A stretch of DNA of 64,000 nucleotides from Rhodospirillales bacterium (GTDB lineage Bacteria > Pseudomonadota > Alphaproteobacteria > Rhodospirillales > Shumkoniaceae), in NCBI GenBank assembly GCA_018432935.1, contig JAHDSF010000006.1:124001-188000 (forward strand), given 5' to 3'. Positions 46,913-55,171 of this stretch are shown one piece after another; the stretch's first letter is position 1, and each line of letters starts with the position of its first letter. The position numbers and the translations under genes are program-made. Under the pieces are notes generated by a model, which searched no databases, was not told where the DNA came from, and saw only the letters and a list, made by a program, of their open reading frames with translations.

Positions 46913-47791
46913 ATGAGCAAGACAGTCGGACTGGTCGGGGTCGGCATCATGGGCAGCCAGATGGCCCGCAAGCTGGTCCCGGCGGGCTACGCGGTGATCG
47001 CCCGCGACATCAAGCCGGAAGCGGAGGCGCGAGCCCGCGAGATCGGCTGCACGGTGGTCGGTTCGCCGGCCGAGGTGGCCAGACAGGCCGACGTGATCCT
47101 GCTCTCGCTGCCGCTGCCCGAGGATGTGGAAGAGGTGGTCCTGGGCGCCGACGGCATCCTGAGCGCCGCCACGTCCGGCACCGTCATCGTCGACCTCTCG
47201 ACCGTCGATGCCTTCTCGACCCAGCGCAACGCCGCGAAGGCGAAAGAGAAGGGAGTCGGCTACCTCGACTGTCCGGTGCTCGGCCGGCCGCAGGGCTGCG
47301 GCAAGTGGACGCTGCCCACCGGCGGCGACGCCAGCCACCTCCCCAAGGCGAAGCCGATCCTGGACAACGTCGCCGGCAAGATCCTGCCGGTCGGCCCCTC
47401 CGGCCACGGCAACATCGTCAAGCTCCTGAACAACATGATGTTCGGCGCGATCAACTCGATCACCTCCGAGGTCTTCGCCCTTTCGGCCAAGCTCGGCATG
47501 GAGCCCAAGCTCCTGTTCGGCACCATCGCCGACAGCGGCGCCGCAACGGTCAGCAACCTGTTCCGCGAGCTGGGACCGAAGATCGTCAATGACGACTGGT
47601 CGGTGCTGTTCTCGGTCGACAACCTCCACAAGGACATGCGGCTCGGCATCGCCATGGCCAAGGAGGTCGGGGCCGGCTTCCTGGTCTCGGAGGCGAACCA
47701 GCAGCTCAACGCCAAGGCCCGCGAGGCCGGCTTCGGCGCCGAGGACACGGCGGCCGTCGTCAAGGTCTGTCGGGCGATGCTGAAGAAGTAG
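46913..47791 (+). CDS. Beta-hydroxyacid dehydrogenase (3-hydroxyisobutyrate dehydrogenase family)
   Basis: The 292-residue enzyme has the Rossmann motif GLVGVGIMGSQMARKLV at the N-terminus, the substrate stretch DCPVLGRPQG (in place of DAPVSGG) and the catalytic-lysine helix GHGNIVKLLNNMM. Relatives reduce tartronate, succinate or sulfolactaldehyde semialdehydes or oxidise 3-hydroxyacids with NAD(P). The changed substrate motif hints at an unusual substrate. It follows the aldolase by 55 bp and could handle the aldehyde released by cleavage. Confidence 0.85.
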   Translation: MSKTVGLVGVGIMGSQMARKLVPAGYAVIARDIKPEAEARAREIGCTVVGSPAEVARQADVILLSLPLPEDVEEVVLGADGILSAATSGTVIVDLSTVDAFSTQRNAAKAKEKGVGYLDCPVLGRPQGCGKWTLPTGGDASHLPKAKPILDNVAGKILPVGPSGHGNIVKLLNNMMFGAINSITSEVFALSAKLGMEPKLLFGTIADSGAATVSNLFRELGPKIVNDDWSVLFSVDNLHKDMRLGIAMAKEVGAGFLVSEANQQLNAKAREAGFGAEDTAAVVKVCRAMLKK

Positions 47792-47803
47792 GAGGCTGCT
47801 GCC

Positions 47804-49231
47804 ATGGGCGAGGTGCTTCTCGACTACGGCCAGACCAAGATGCGGGCCGAGGTTCCGGATTCCGCGGTCATCGTCCGCTATGGCGAGACCTACACGGACC
47901 CGGATCCGCTGGGCGATCCCGTCGATCTGACCCGCGCCGCCCTGGCGGCGCCGGTCGGCGGGGTCAAGCCGCTGCGCGAGTGGGCCGGGCCGGGGAAGAA
48001 GGCGGTGATCGCCTTCCCCGACCGGGTCAAGGGCGGGGCCCATGCCAAGGCCCACCGCAAGGTTGCGATCCCGATGGCGATTGCCGAGCTGCTGGCCGGC
48101 GGCTGCCGCGAGGAGGACATCACGCTCTTGTGCGCGCCCGGGCTGCACCGCCACAACACGCTCGAGGAGTGGGCGGGCTACCTTGGTGCCGACCTGGTCC
48201 GCCGCTTCTGGCCCGACCGCATCGCCAACCACGACGCCGAAGGGCCCGAGCTGGCCGACCTCGGCAGCGACGCCATGGGCAACGTGGTGCAGTCGAACCG
48301 GCGCTTCATCGAGGCCGACATCCCGGTCCTGATCGGCCACTGCTCGGGGAACCCGTACGGCGGCTATTCCGGCGGCTACAAGATGCTGGTCACGGGGCTG
48401 TCGGGCTGGCGTTCGATCGCCTCCCACCACACGCCCAAGACCATGCACCGCGAGGATTGGCTGGGCGCCACCACCAAGCAGCACATGCGCCATCAGTTCC
48501 GCTCGATCGGCGAGGCGGTGGAAAGGGCGGCGGGCAAGCGGTTCTTCGCCATCGACGCGGTGGTCGGGCAGCGTTCGCAGGTGCTCGACGTCAAGGCCGG
48601 CACCCTCGACGCCGTCGAAGCGGCGACGTGGCCGCTCGCCGACCGGCGCACCAACGTCCGCCTCGACATGAAGGAGCCGGCCGACGTCCTCCTGATCGGG
48701 CTGCCGCGCGACTTCCATTACGGTCCCGGGATGGGCACCAACCCGATCCTGATGAGCCTGGCGATCGGAGGGCAGCTCTCGCGCTGCTGGGGGGCGTTGC
48801 GGCCCGGCTGCGTGGTGATCGCGGCGGCGCCCTGCGACGGCTGGTTCAACCCGAACTGGTTCCCGTCGTACGAGGAGACCTACCAGGCCATGCAGGCCTA
48901 CCCGACCGCCGCCGAGTTCCTGGAATCGGCGGACGCGTCGAGGCTCTCGACCGACAACGACTACCGGTTCCGCTACTCGAACCACTTCGCCTACCATCCG
49001 TTCCATGCCATGTCGATGATCTCGGGCGGGAGCACGGTCCAGAAATGGACCTCGGCCGCCTACGTCGTCGGGGCCAGGATGCCCGGCTATGCCCGCGGCA
49101 TGGGCTACCGCACCACCGCCACCGTGGCCGAAGCGTTCAAGGACGCCGAGCGCTTCGTCGGCAAGAGCCCGCGCATCCTGTGCACCCCCGAGTGCTTCTC
49201 GGGCGGCGTGGGGGTGCACCTGCACCGTTAG
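47804..49231 (+). CDS. LarA-like nickel-dependent 2-hydroxyacid racemase/epimerase family protein
   Basis: The 475-residue protein contains the LarA pattern: R74 in FPDR, GLHRHNT (H115), GGYSGGYKMLVTG with Lys193 as the predicted attachment point of the nickel-pincer nucleotide, and H209 16 residues later, as in lactate racemase. The LarA His174 position aligns with Asn183, and the nearest histidine is H179, so the active site differs. LarA homologues act on lactate, malate, longer hydroxyacids or aldonates. It closes the LacI-controlled operon, implying epimerisation of a sugar acid. The cofactor genes larB, larC and larE are not in the window. Confidence 0.78.
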   Translation: MGEVLLDYGQTKMRAEVPDSAVIVRYGETYTDPDPLGDPVDLTRAALAAPVGGVKPLREWAGPGKKAVIAFPDRVKGGAHAKAHRKVAIPMAIAELLAGGCREEDITLLCAPGLHRHNTLEEWAGYLGADLVRRFWPDRIANHDAEGPELADLGSDAMGNVVQSNRRFIEADIPVLIGHCSGNPYGGYSGGYKMLVTGLSGWRSIASHHTPKTMHREDWLGATTKQHMRHQFRSIGEAVERAAGKRFFAIDAVVGQRSQVLDVKAGTLDAVEAATWPLADRRTNVRLDMKEPADVLLIGLPRDFHYGPGMGTNPILMSLAIGGQLSRCWGALRPGCVVIAAAPCDGWFNPNWFPSYEETYQAMQAYPTAAEFLESADASRLSTDNDYRFRYSNHFAYHPFHAMSMISGGSTVQKWTSAAYVVGARMPGYARGMGYRTTATVAEAFKDAERFVGKSPRILCTPECFSGGVGVHLHR

Positions 49232-49257
49232 GAGTGCTCGAGGCGGGGGCGCCGGGG

Positions 49258-49404
49258 ATGGCGGAGAAAGACTCGGACAAGCAGCTCGGCGAGGCCTTGA
49301 AGAAGGCCCTCGCCGACTTCCTGCGGCGGCGGGCCGTGCTTCTGAAAAGGCTGCGGTACCACCCCGAGAAGACGTACATGCGGGGGCGACCGGCGAAGTC
49401 CTGA
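49258..49404 (+). CDS. Small basic hypothetical protein
   Basis: The 48-residue product MAEKDSDKQLGEALKKALAD and following is helical and ends in a basic tail with RGRPAKS. A GTG at 49234, directly after the larA-like stop, would add eight residues. It resembles no known family. The reading frame is short and could be chance, but it lies in the operon direction with a GGGG ribosome site. Confidence 0.35.
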   Translation: MAEKDSDKQLGEALKKALADFLRRRAVLLKRLRYHPEKTYMRGRPAKS

Positions 49405-49453
49405 AAGAGGAGCGGGAGCCCGGCCTCCGGCAAGCCAGTTCCGCCCGCCGGAC

Positions 49454-49795
49454 CTATTTCTGCGCGTAGCTGCCGTCGGGGCGCTTGATCCAGGCGCCGC
49501 CGGGCAGGTTGTTGAGGATCTGGGTGAAGTAGATCTTGCCGACCTCCGCGACCGGCACGTTCTGTTCGGCGGCCCGCTTCTGGTAGACCTGTCGCCGCTG
49601 GGCGTTGACCGCCTCGACCACCCGCTGCGTCTCGGCGCTGGCCGCGCCGCGGGCCTCGACGTAGCCGTCGAATCGCTCCGCCACCGCCCCCGATCGGCGC
49701 AGCTCGTCAAGTTCGGCGGCCGACGCCGGCGAGGCCAGGAGAAAAATGGCGCACAGGGCTGCCGCAAGACAGGCAAGGTTTCGCCGGACCGTCAT
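49454..49795 (-). CDS. ydbL: YdbL family (DUF1318) periplasmic protein
   Basis: The 113-residue protein has a signal peptide ending in SPASA and the DUF1318 block ERFDGYVEARGAASAETQRV, then VNAQRRQVYQKRAAEQNVPV and VGKIYFTQILNNLPGGAWI. In E. coli YdbL is encoded with YdbH and YnbE, which form an intermembrane lipid-transport bridge; YdbL is thought to assist their assembly. Its ATG overlaps the stop of the DUF1330 remnant (ATGA), so it depends on translation from the upstream reading frame. Confidence 0.85.
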   Translation of the reverse strand: MTVRRNLACLAAALCAIFLLASPASAAELDELRRSGAVAERFDGYVEARGAASAETQRVVEAVNAQRRQVYQKRAAEQNVPVAEVGKIYFTQILNNLPGGAWIKRPDGSYAQK

Positions 49796-49932
49796 CCTTC
49801 ATACCCCTCGACAATGACGAGCTCGCCGTCCGCCACCGGCCTGCGGATTGCCAGGGCGTTGGCGGCGACGTAAGCCCGGTAGGCTTCCGGATCCTTCACG
49901 TCGATCGTGGCGATCCAGTACCCCTTTGCCAT
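49792..49932 (-). CDS. Internally deleted DUF1330 protein (46 residues)
   Basis: The peptide reads MAKGYWIATIDVKDPEAYRA and then YVAANA, followed directly by LAIRRPVADGELVIVEGYEG. Full DUF1330 proteins are about 95 residues, with about 50 residues between these two ends. The frame is intact, so an in-frame internal deletion is inferred. It lies between ynbE and ydbL and overlaps ydbL by 4 bp, so it may now serve mainly to couple translation. A functional mini-protein cannot be excluded. Confidence 0.65.
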   Translation of the reverse strand: MAKGYWIATIDVKDPEAYRAYVAANALAIRRPVADGELVIVEGYEG

Positions 49933-49943
49933 GCCATCTCCCG

Positions 49944-50156
49944 CTAGAAGATCTGCTCGTTCTTCTTGATATCCTCTTGCGCCTGCTGCTCCAGCTTGAC
50001 CCGCACCTCGGCGTCGACCTTGACGTTCAGGTTGATGGTGATCGGCTCCCGGGGCGGCTCGACCCGCACGGTGGGCTGGCAGGCGCCCAGCAACAGGACG
50101 ACGGCCCACAAGAAAGGCCGGTGGCGGCGGGGTGAAGTCAGCGCTTCAGCAGGCAT
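49944..50156 (-). CDS. ynbE: YnbE-like outer-membrane lipoprotein
   Basis: The 70-residue protein has a signal with lipobox LLLGAC and the YnbE pattern VEPPREPITINLNVKVDAEV. In E. coli the YnbE lipoprotein caps the periplasmic YdbH filament at the outer membrane. ATG 50156 gives a normal signal; ATG 50189 would add eleven basic residues. It is followed after 11 bp by the DUF1330 remnant, and is separated from ydbH by a lactate dehydrogenase gene and a repeat. Confidence 0.8.
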   Translation of the reverse strand: MPAEALTSPRRHRPFLWAVVLLLGACQPTVRVEPPREPITINLNVKVDAEVRVKLEQQAQEDIKKNEQIF

Positions 50157-50268
50157 GCCACGACTATAGCGTCGACGCGCTCTCGCCACAACTCGGCGTA
50201 GCGGGTTCCCAGGGCAACGAATTCAGGTTAACAACGCCTGCCCATACCCCCGGATGGGCTGCGCTCGC

Positions 50269-50368
50269 CCCCTCACCCCGCCCCTCTCCCCCATTTCATG
50301 GGGGCGAGGGGGGCCGAACCATGAGCCCCCTCGCCCCGCGTCGGCGGGGAGAGGGGCGGGGTGAGGGG
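50269..50368. repeat. REP-like element with 23-bp perfect inverted repeats
   Basis: The arm at 50269-50291, beginning CCCCTCACCCCGCCCCTCTC, is an exact reverse complement of 50346-50368. An inner pair of CCCCC/GGGGG segments lies between them. It occupies the 283-bp gap between ynbE and the lactate dehydrogenase gene, where I see no other feature. The same C/T versus G/A hairpin style recurs at four places in the window. Confidence 0.65.
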
Positions 50369-50439
50369 TTTTCGGTCGCCGTCAACCCTCTCTTGACCCG
50401 AGTTCGGAGCCCTGAGCGGGTTCGCGCGCGGCGCTGGCG

Positions 50440-51372
50440 CTACAGGGACAGCGCCGCGAACGCCTTGGCGAGGACCTCGGCGCTGTGCTGCAGGGCTGCC
50501 CGCTCGTCTTCGGCCAGCTCCTGGTGCAGCGTGCGCTCGACGCCCTGCTCGCCGACCACCCGCGGCAGCGAGAGGGCAACCGGCCCGAGGCCGGCGAAGT
50601 CGTCCTCCAGCGCCGACACGGTCAGAACCGAACGGAAGTTGCCGACCACCGACTGCACGATCCTGACCAGGCCGCCACCGACCCCGAACCAGGTCGCGCC
50701 CTTGCCCTCGATGATCCGGTAGGCGGCGCGCCGCACCGCGTCGTCGATGCTCTGGCGGGCCGCTGCGTCGAGCGGTCGGCCCTCCTGCTGCGCCAGGGCC
50801 GCGACGCCGATGCCGCCGGCTTCCGCCGACGACCAGCACAGGACTTCGGAGTCGCCGTGCTCGCCGACCACATAGGCGTGGATCGATTTGGGCGAGATGC
50901 CGAGATGGAGCCCCAGAAGGGTGCGAAAGCGGGCGGTGTCGAGGATGGTGCCCGAGCCCAGGACGCGGCCGCTCGGCAGTCCGGAGATGCGCGCCGCCAC
51001 ATGGGTCATGATGTCGACCGGGTTGGTGGCGATCACCAGCACCGCGTCGGGCGCGGCGGCGACGATGCGCGGAATCGACTCGGCGAACACGCCGGCGTTG
51101 CGCTCCAGCAGGCCGAGGCGGTTCTCGCCCGGCTTCTGCGGCACCCCGGCGGCTACGATGACGACCCGGCAGCCGGCAAGCTCCTCGTAGCCGCCCGATC
51201 GGATGCGGGTGCCATGGGCGAACGGGGTCGCGTGACGGATGTCCTCGGCCTCGGCGGCCGCGCGCTTGGGGTTGGCGTCGACCAGGACGATCGTGTTCGC
51301 CGCTCCCTGCATGGCGATGGCGAAGGCGGCGGTGCTGCCCACCATGCCGGTTCCCACGATGCCCACCTGCAT
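50440..51372 (-). CDS. ldh: L-lactate dehydrogenase
   Basis: The 310-residue NAD enzyme has the Rossmann motif GIVGTGMVGSTAAFAIA, the specificity loop GVPQKPGENR, where Gln (not Arg) marks lactate rather than malate dehydrogenase, the NPVDIMT segment and the active-site GEHGDSE. It interconverts pyruvate and L-lactate in the cytoplasm. It starts 35 bp after ydbH on the same strand, splitting the ydbH - ynbE - ydbL set. A relative of malate dehydrogenase with another 2-ketoacid substrate cannot be excluded. Confidence 0.82.
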   Translation of the reverse strand: MQVGIVGTGMVGSTAAFAIAMQGAANTIVLVDANPKRAAAEAEDIRHATPFAHGTRIRSGGYEELAGCRVVIVAAGVPQKPGENRLGLLERNAGVFAESIPRIVAAAPDAVLVIATNPVDIMTHVAARISGLPSGRVLGSGTILDTARFRTLLGLHLGISPKSIHAYVVGEHGDSEVLCWSSAEAGGIGVAALAQQEGRPLDAAARQSIDDAVRRAAYRIIEGKGATWFGVGGGLVRIVQSVVGNFRSVLTVSALEDDFAGLGPVALSLPRVVGEQGVERTLHQELAEDERAALQHSAEVLAKAFAALSL

Positions 51373-51407
51373 GTCCGGTCCTCCGCCATTGGCATGACCG
51401 CGGCCCC

Positions 51408-53465
51408 CTATTGACCGAACGTCCCCTTGAGAAGGTCGCCGCTCAGCCGGCGTCCTTCCTTGATCGCGTCGAGGATCGGGTCGGGGTTGCCGCTGAGCGA
51501 GATATTGAAGTCGAAGGGATGGCCTTCAAGCACGTCGGGGTTCTGTCCGGTCATGCGGACCTTGACGGTGAGGTCCTCGGCGGCCGGCCGCTCGATCCCG
51601 AGCTGCAAGCGGTCGTAGTGGAAGTTCTTCAAGGCGTCGACCACCAGGGCGACCTGCTCGCCCTGGCCTTCCAGCATCTGGCGGGCGGCGCCGACGTCGA
51701 GGCGGATGACGCCGGCCCCGGTGTCGGCAAGCTCGCCCCCCGCGACGCCAAGCCCCTTTGGTCCGAGCCGCAGCGGCAGCCGGCCCGACAGCGTGCCTTC
51801 CCCCTCCAGGCCGTCGACGCCGAGGCTGTCCAGCACCTGCGCCAGCGACAGATTCCGGAGCCGCAGGTCGAAGGCGTGCTCGCTTGCGGCCGGGTCGAGC
51901 ACCGTCTCGCCCAGCGCCACCGTGCCCCCCGCCAACGTTGCCGTCGCCTCGGCAATGCGGAGGGTGGCATCGGCGATGCGGAATTCGACCAGCACCTCCT
52001 CCAGCGGCACTCCGGCCACCACCCTGTCGGCGGTGACGATCTGTCCCGGAGCGGTCCGGAGGGGGTCGACCTGGGTTGCCGCGACGCTTCCGTTCAGGCC
52101 GCTGACGGCGAAATCCGGGGTCTGCAACGACATCTCCCGCACGGCGAGCCTAGCCTGGACCTTGGGCTCGCCGCCCTGGCGCCAGGCGACGCGGGCGTCC
52201 GCCTCCAGCGTGCCGGTCGCCGCGACCTCGGGAGCGAGCCGGCTCAGATCCCGCGGCTGGAAACCCTCGCCGAAGACAAAGGCGGCGGGGCCAAACGTCG
52301 CGTCGAGGTCGCCGGACGGGAGCTTGTACCGTGCCTTGAAGGGCACCATCGCGTTTTCGTGCCAGCGGGCGCTTCCGCTTGCCTCGATACGGTCGGGCGT
52401 TGCCGTCGCGTCGATGCTGAGATCGAAGGGGGCGACCGCCGGCTCCGCAACGTCGTGGCGCAGCCGCGCCTGCAGCGAGGCCGACCAGGCTCCGTCATCG
52501 AACCGCAGACGCCCCCCCAGCCCGCTCGTCTCCACGGGCGGGATGTGCAAGGCGCCCTCCTGGAGGCGGACCTCGCCCGCGACGGGCCGGAACTGCTGAT
52601 CGAGATCGGTCGACGCCCGGGCATCCAGCCGGGCGCTCATCGCCCCCGACGAGGCCTCGGCCGTCACCGCGGCATCGAGCTTCCAGCCGCCCTCGGCGGG
52701 GGTCGCCCGCGCCGCCGGACGGTCCTTCGCGCCCGCCACGGTGAGGCGCATCGGCGCCTGCAACCGCGACATCCACCCGCCGTCGATGCCCAGGCGCCGC
52801 ACGATCCCAAGCTCAGCCACGGACAGTCGCAACGGCTCGGCCAGCCACAGCGCATGGGTGGAGGCGCCGCTTTCGACGACGATACGCACCGCGGCCTCCA
52901 GCCCCGGCTCTTGCGTTGTCAGCCGCAAGGCGATCTCGGCGCGGCGCGGCGCGGCCCCCAGGTCCAACACGCCGTCCGCCGCCACTTCGAGCGGCACCGG
53001 GGCGAGCCCGCGGATGGTCGCCTTCGCGTCCTCCAGCACCACACGCGGGGCCGCCTCATCCCCGCCGGAGCCACCCCCGAGTTCGCCGATCGCGGGTGGG
53101 TTGTCGATGTCGAGGTCGAAGCGCAGGCCGGCGACCACCACCTCGCGGATCCGTCCCCCGAGAATCTCCAGCGGCCGGAAGCGAACCTCGATGCGCTCGA
53201 TCGAAGGCAGGCCGGGGGTCGGGGAACGCACCGCCAGCGCCGCCGAGGTGAGCCCCACCCGCTCGACCGCGAGATCGATCCCGGAGTAGCCTCGGGCGGC
53301 AAGAAAACGTTCGCCCGCCGCCTCGATCAGGGGCGCCCGGTAGGCTATAAGAACACCGATCGCTGCGGCCACGAGAACCGTCAGCGCAACCCCGGCGATC
53401 GTCCATCGGGCGGTTCGCGTCACCGCTACAGGGTAAGGGCGGAGCGCGCGGCGCGCCAGCGGCAT
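51408..53465 (-). CDS. ydbH: YdbH family AsmA-like intermembrane lipid transport protein
   Basis: The 685-residue protein has one N-terminal membrane helix (about residues 18-40, WTIAGVALTVLVAAAIGVLI). A long beta-rich periplasmic region of repeating amphipathic strands follows, and the family C-terminal block DALKNFHYDRLQLGIERPAA, then GQNPDVLEGHPFDFNISLSG. E. coli YdbH, an AsmA-like protein, works with YnbE to keep outer-membrane lipids balanced. It starts only 6 bp after the stop of the soeC-like gene, so it is probably expressed from the same transcript. Confidence 0.82.
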   Translation of the reverse strand: MPLARRALRPYPVAVTRTARWTIAGVALTVLVAAAIGVLIAYRAPLIEAAGERFLAARGYSGIDLAVERVGLTSAALAVRSPTPGLPSIERIEVRFRPLEILGGRIREVVVAGLRFDLDIDNPPAIGELGGGSGGDEAAPRVVLEDAKATIRGLAPVPLEVAADGVLDLGAAPRRAEIALRLTTQEPGLEAAVRIVVESGASTHALWLAEPLRLSVAELGIVRRLGIDGGWMSRLQAPMRLTVAGAKDRPAARATPAEGGWKLDAAVTAEASSGAMSARLDARASTDLDQQFRPVAGEVRLQEGALHIPPVETSGLGGRLRFDDGAWSASLQARLRHDVAEPAVAPFDLSIDATATPDRIEASGSARWHENAMVPFKARYKLPSGDLDATFGPAAFVFGEGFQPRDLSRLAPEVAATGTLEADARVAWRQGGEPKVQARLAVREMSLQTPDFAVSGLNGSVAATQVDPLRTAPGQIVTADRVVAGVPLEEVLVEFRIADATLRIAEATATLAGGTVALGETVLDPAASEHAFDLRLRNLSLAQVLDSLGVDGLEGEGTLSGRLPLRLGPKGLGVAGGELADTGAGVIRLDVGAARQMLEGQGEQVALVVDALKNFHYDRLQLGIERPAAEDLTVKVRMTGQNPDVLEGHPFDFNISLSGNPDPILDAIKEGRRLSGDLLKGTFGQ

Positions 53466-53471
53466 CCGCGA

Positions 53472-54419
53472 TCAAACGCGGCGGCGGCCGTAGTAGAGCA
53501 TTACCGTGTGCTTGGCCTCGGCCATGAACAGCCAGCGCTCGGCGAGGATGCCGGCTCCCGACAGCACGAACACGAACACCATGACGGCGCCGCCGATGGC
53601 GGGCGGCAGCATCGCGGTGGCCGCCGTGAGCGCGATCGGCACCGCGAACAGGGCGAGGTGGACGAACATGCGCAGCCTCCTCACGAAGGTCGGCCGGGCG
53701 CGGTAGCCCATCTCCTCGGTCAGGTAGTTATCCTGGGTGTGCGGCGCCTCGAACAGGCGGACCTCGCCGTAAGCCGCCAGCGAGGTCGCGGTTCCCGCCG
53801 TGCTGGGATGACGCGTGGTGTCGATATAGCGCCAGTAGGCGATCTTGAGCGCCCAGCCGGCCGCGATGGCGGCGGCCGCGAACCAGGCGAAGCCCGGCCA
53901 CGGGCGCCCGAACAGGAGTAGCAGCATGTTGAGCCAGATGGCGCCGGACAGCACCGCGTTGGCGAGGTAGATCACCGGCACCCAGTCGTTGGCCCACTGG
54001 TGGATGGTGCGCAGGCTGCGGTAGATCATGGCGGTCGAGAACACCGTCACGATCGCCAGAAAGGCGGCCGTCACGCCGAAGGCGCCCCAGACCCCGTCCA
54101 GCCTGCCGGCGAACACCCAGCCGATGCCGAACAGGCCGGCGGGAAGGTAGGTGAGGGTGGCCAGCACCCCTTCGCGCGACAGCCACGACGAGCGCCACTG
54201 CGTATAGGCGCGCCATGCCCGCTCGGGATGGCCGAGGTGGAAGGTCGAGGCGGCCAGGCCGAGCGTCGCCGCGCCCAGCGCGAGCGCCATGGTCGCGAAG
54301 CCGAACCAGGGGTCCTGCGGCAGCAGTCCCAGCGGCGCGAGGACGCCCGCCAGCGCCAGCAGCCCGTATCCGGCGCCGTGCGAGGTGGTGAACAGGATGA
54401 CGGAAAAAGCGGGATGCAC
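53472..54419 (-). CDS. soeC: Membrane anchor subunit of a molybdenum oxidoreductase (DmsC/SoeC-like)
   Basis: The 315-residue protein has eight or so helices beginning FSVILFTTSHGAGYGLLALA, with the DmsC features LHLGHPERAWRA-type segment (STFHLGHPERAWRAYTQWRS) and WLSREG. It anchors the catalytic and iron-sulfur subunits and exchanges electrons with the quinone pool. GTG 54419 is the start, 11 bp after soeB. The SoeC assignment follows from the SoeA-like partner; a DMSO reductase or tetrathionate reductase anchor is the alternative. Confidence 0.75.
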   Translation of the reverse strand: MHPAFSVILFTTSHGAGYGLLALAGVLAPLGLLPQDPWFGFATMALALGAATLGLAASTFHLGHPERAWRAYTQWRSSWLSREGVLATLTYLPAGLFGIGWVFAGRLDGVWGAFGVTAAFLAIVTVFSTAMIYRSLRTIHQWANDWVPVIYLANAVLSGAIWLNMLLLLFGRPWPGFAWFAAAAIAAGWALKIAYWRYIDTTRHPSTAGTATSLAAYGEVRLFEAPHTQDNYLTEEMGYRARPTFVRRLRMFVHLALFAVPIALTAATAMLPPAIGGAVMVFVFVLSGAGILAERWLFMAEAKHTVMLYYGRRRV

Positions 54420-54430
54420 GGCCGTTCCCC

Positions 54431-55171
54431 CTACCTTTTCAGCCGCTTGTCGAGCCACGAGAGAATGGCGGTGCCGACCTTGGCGGCGGGCGCCAGCGCC
54501 TCGGGGGCGCCGATGGCGGCGGCTCGGGTCTTGGGCGGACGCGGCGGCAGATACTTGTTGACCGGCTTGCAGCCCATCTCGGGCATCAGGTCTTGGCCGC
54601 CGCGGTCGCGTACCAGCTTCGACACCTCGGAATCCGGGTCGCCGAGATCGCCGTAGTGGCGGGCCCGCGCCGGGCAGGTGGAGACGCAGGCCGGCACCCG
54701 GTCTTCGGGCGCAAGATTCTCGTTGTAGATGCGGTCGATGCACAGCGTGCATTTCTTCATCACGCCGGCGTCGGCGTCGTATTCCCGCGCACCGTAGGGA
54801 CAGGCCCAGCTGCACAGCTTGCAGCCGATGCACTTGTCCTCGTTGACCAGCACGATACCGTCCTCGGCCCGCTTGAACGAGGCGCCGGTCGGACAGACCG
54901 TGACGCAGGGCGCGTCCTCGCAGTGCAGGCAGGACTTGGGGAAGTGGACGGTGCGCCCGTTCTCTCCGGTCCCCGCCTCGAAGCTGTGGATGCGGTTGAA
55001 CCAGACGCCGGTCGCCTTGGCGCCGTAGGCCTGCAGGTCGGTCAGCGGCGCCATGTGCCCGCCGGTGTTCCACTCCTTGCAGTTGACGGCGCAGGCATGG
55101 CAGCCGACGCAGGTGTCGAGGTCGATCACCAGGCCCAGCTTCTTGCGGCTCTCCGGAGGCAGGCTGGTCAT
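54431..55171 (-). CDS. soeB: Four-cluster ferredoxin subunit (SoeB/DmsB-like)
   Basis: The 246-residue cytoplasmic subunit has four cysteine groups for [4Fe-4S] clusters: CVGCHACAVNC at residues 21-31, CLHCEDAPCVTVCP, CIGCKLCSWACP and CTLCIDRI with ACVSTCP. It passes electrons between the molybdenum subunit and the membrane anchor. ATG 55171 overlaps the SoeA stop by 4 bp. There is no signal peptide, matching a cytoplasm-facing enzyme. Confidence 0.82.
   Translation of the reverse strand: MTSLPPESRKKLGLVIDLDTCVGCHACAVNCKEWNTGGHMAPLTDLQAYGAKATGVWFNRIHSFEAGTGENGRTVHFPKSCLHCEDAPCVTVCPTGASFKRAEDGIVLVNEDKCIGCKLCSWACPYGAREYDADAGVMKKCTLCIDRIYNENLAPEDRVPACVSTCPARARHYGDLGDPDSEVSKLVRDRGGQDLMPEMGCKPVNKYLPPRPPKTRAAAIGAPEALAPAAKVGTAILSWLDKRLKR

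Noticed and set aside
46802..49225. 807-codon minus-strand frame opposite the hydroxyacid dehydrogenase and larA-like genes
   Set aside because: Composition is dominated by Arg, His, Gly and Asp without family motifs, while the plus-strand genes carry conserved catalytic residues.
50440..51372. Malate dehydrogenase
   Set aside because: The specificity loop has Gln (GVPQKPGENR) rather than the Arg expected in malate dehydrogenases.
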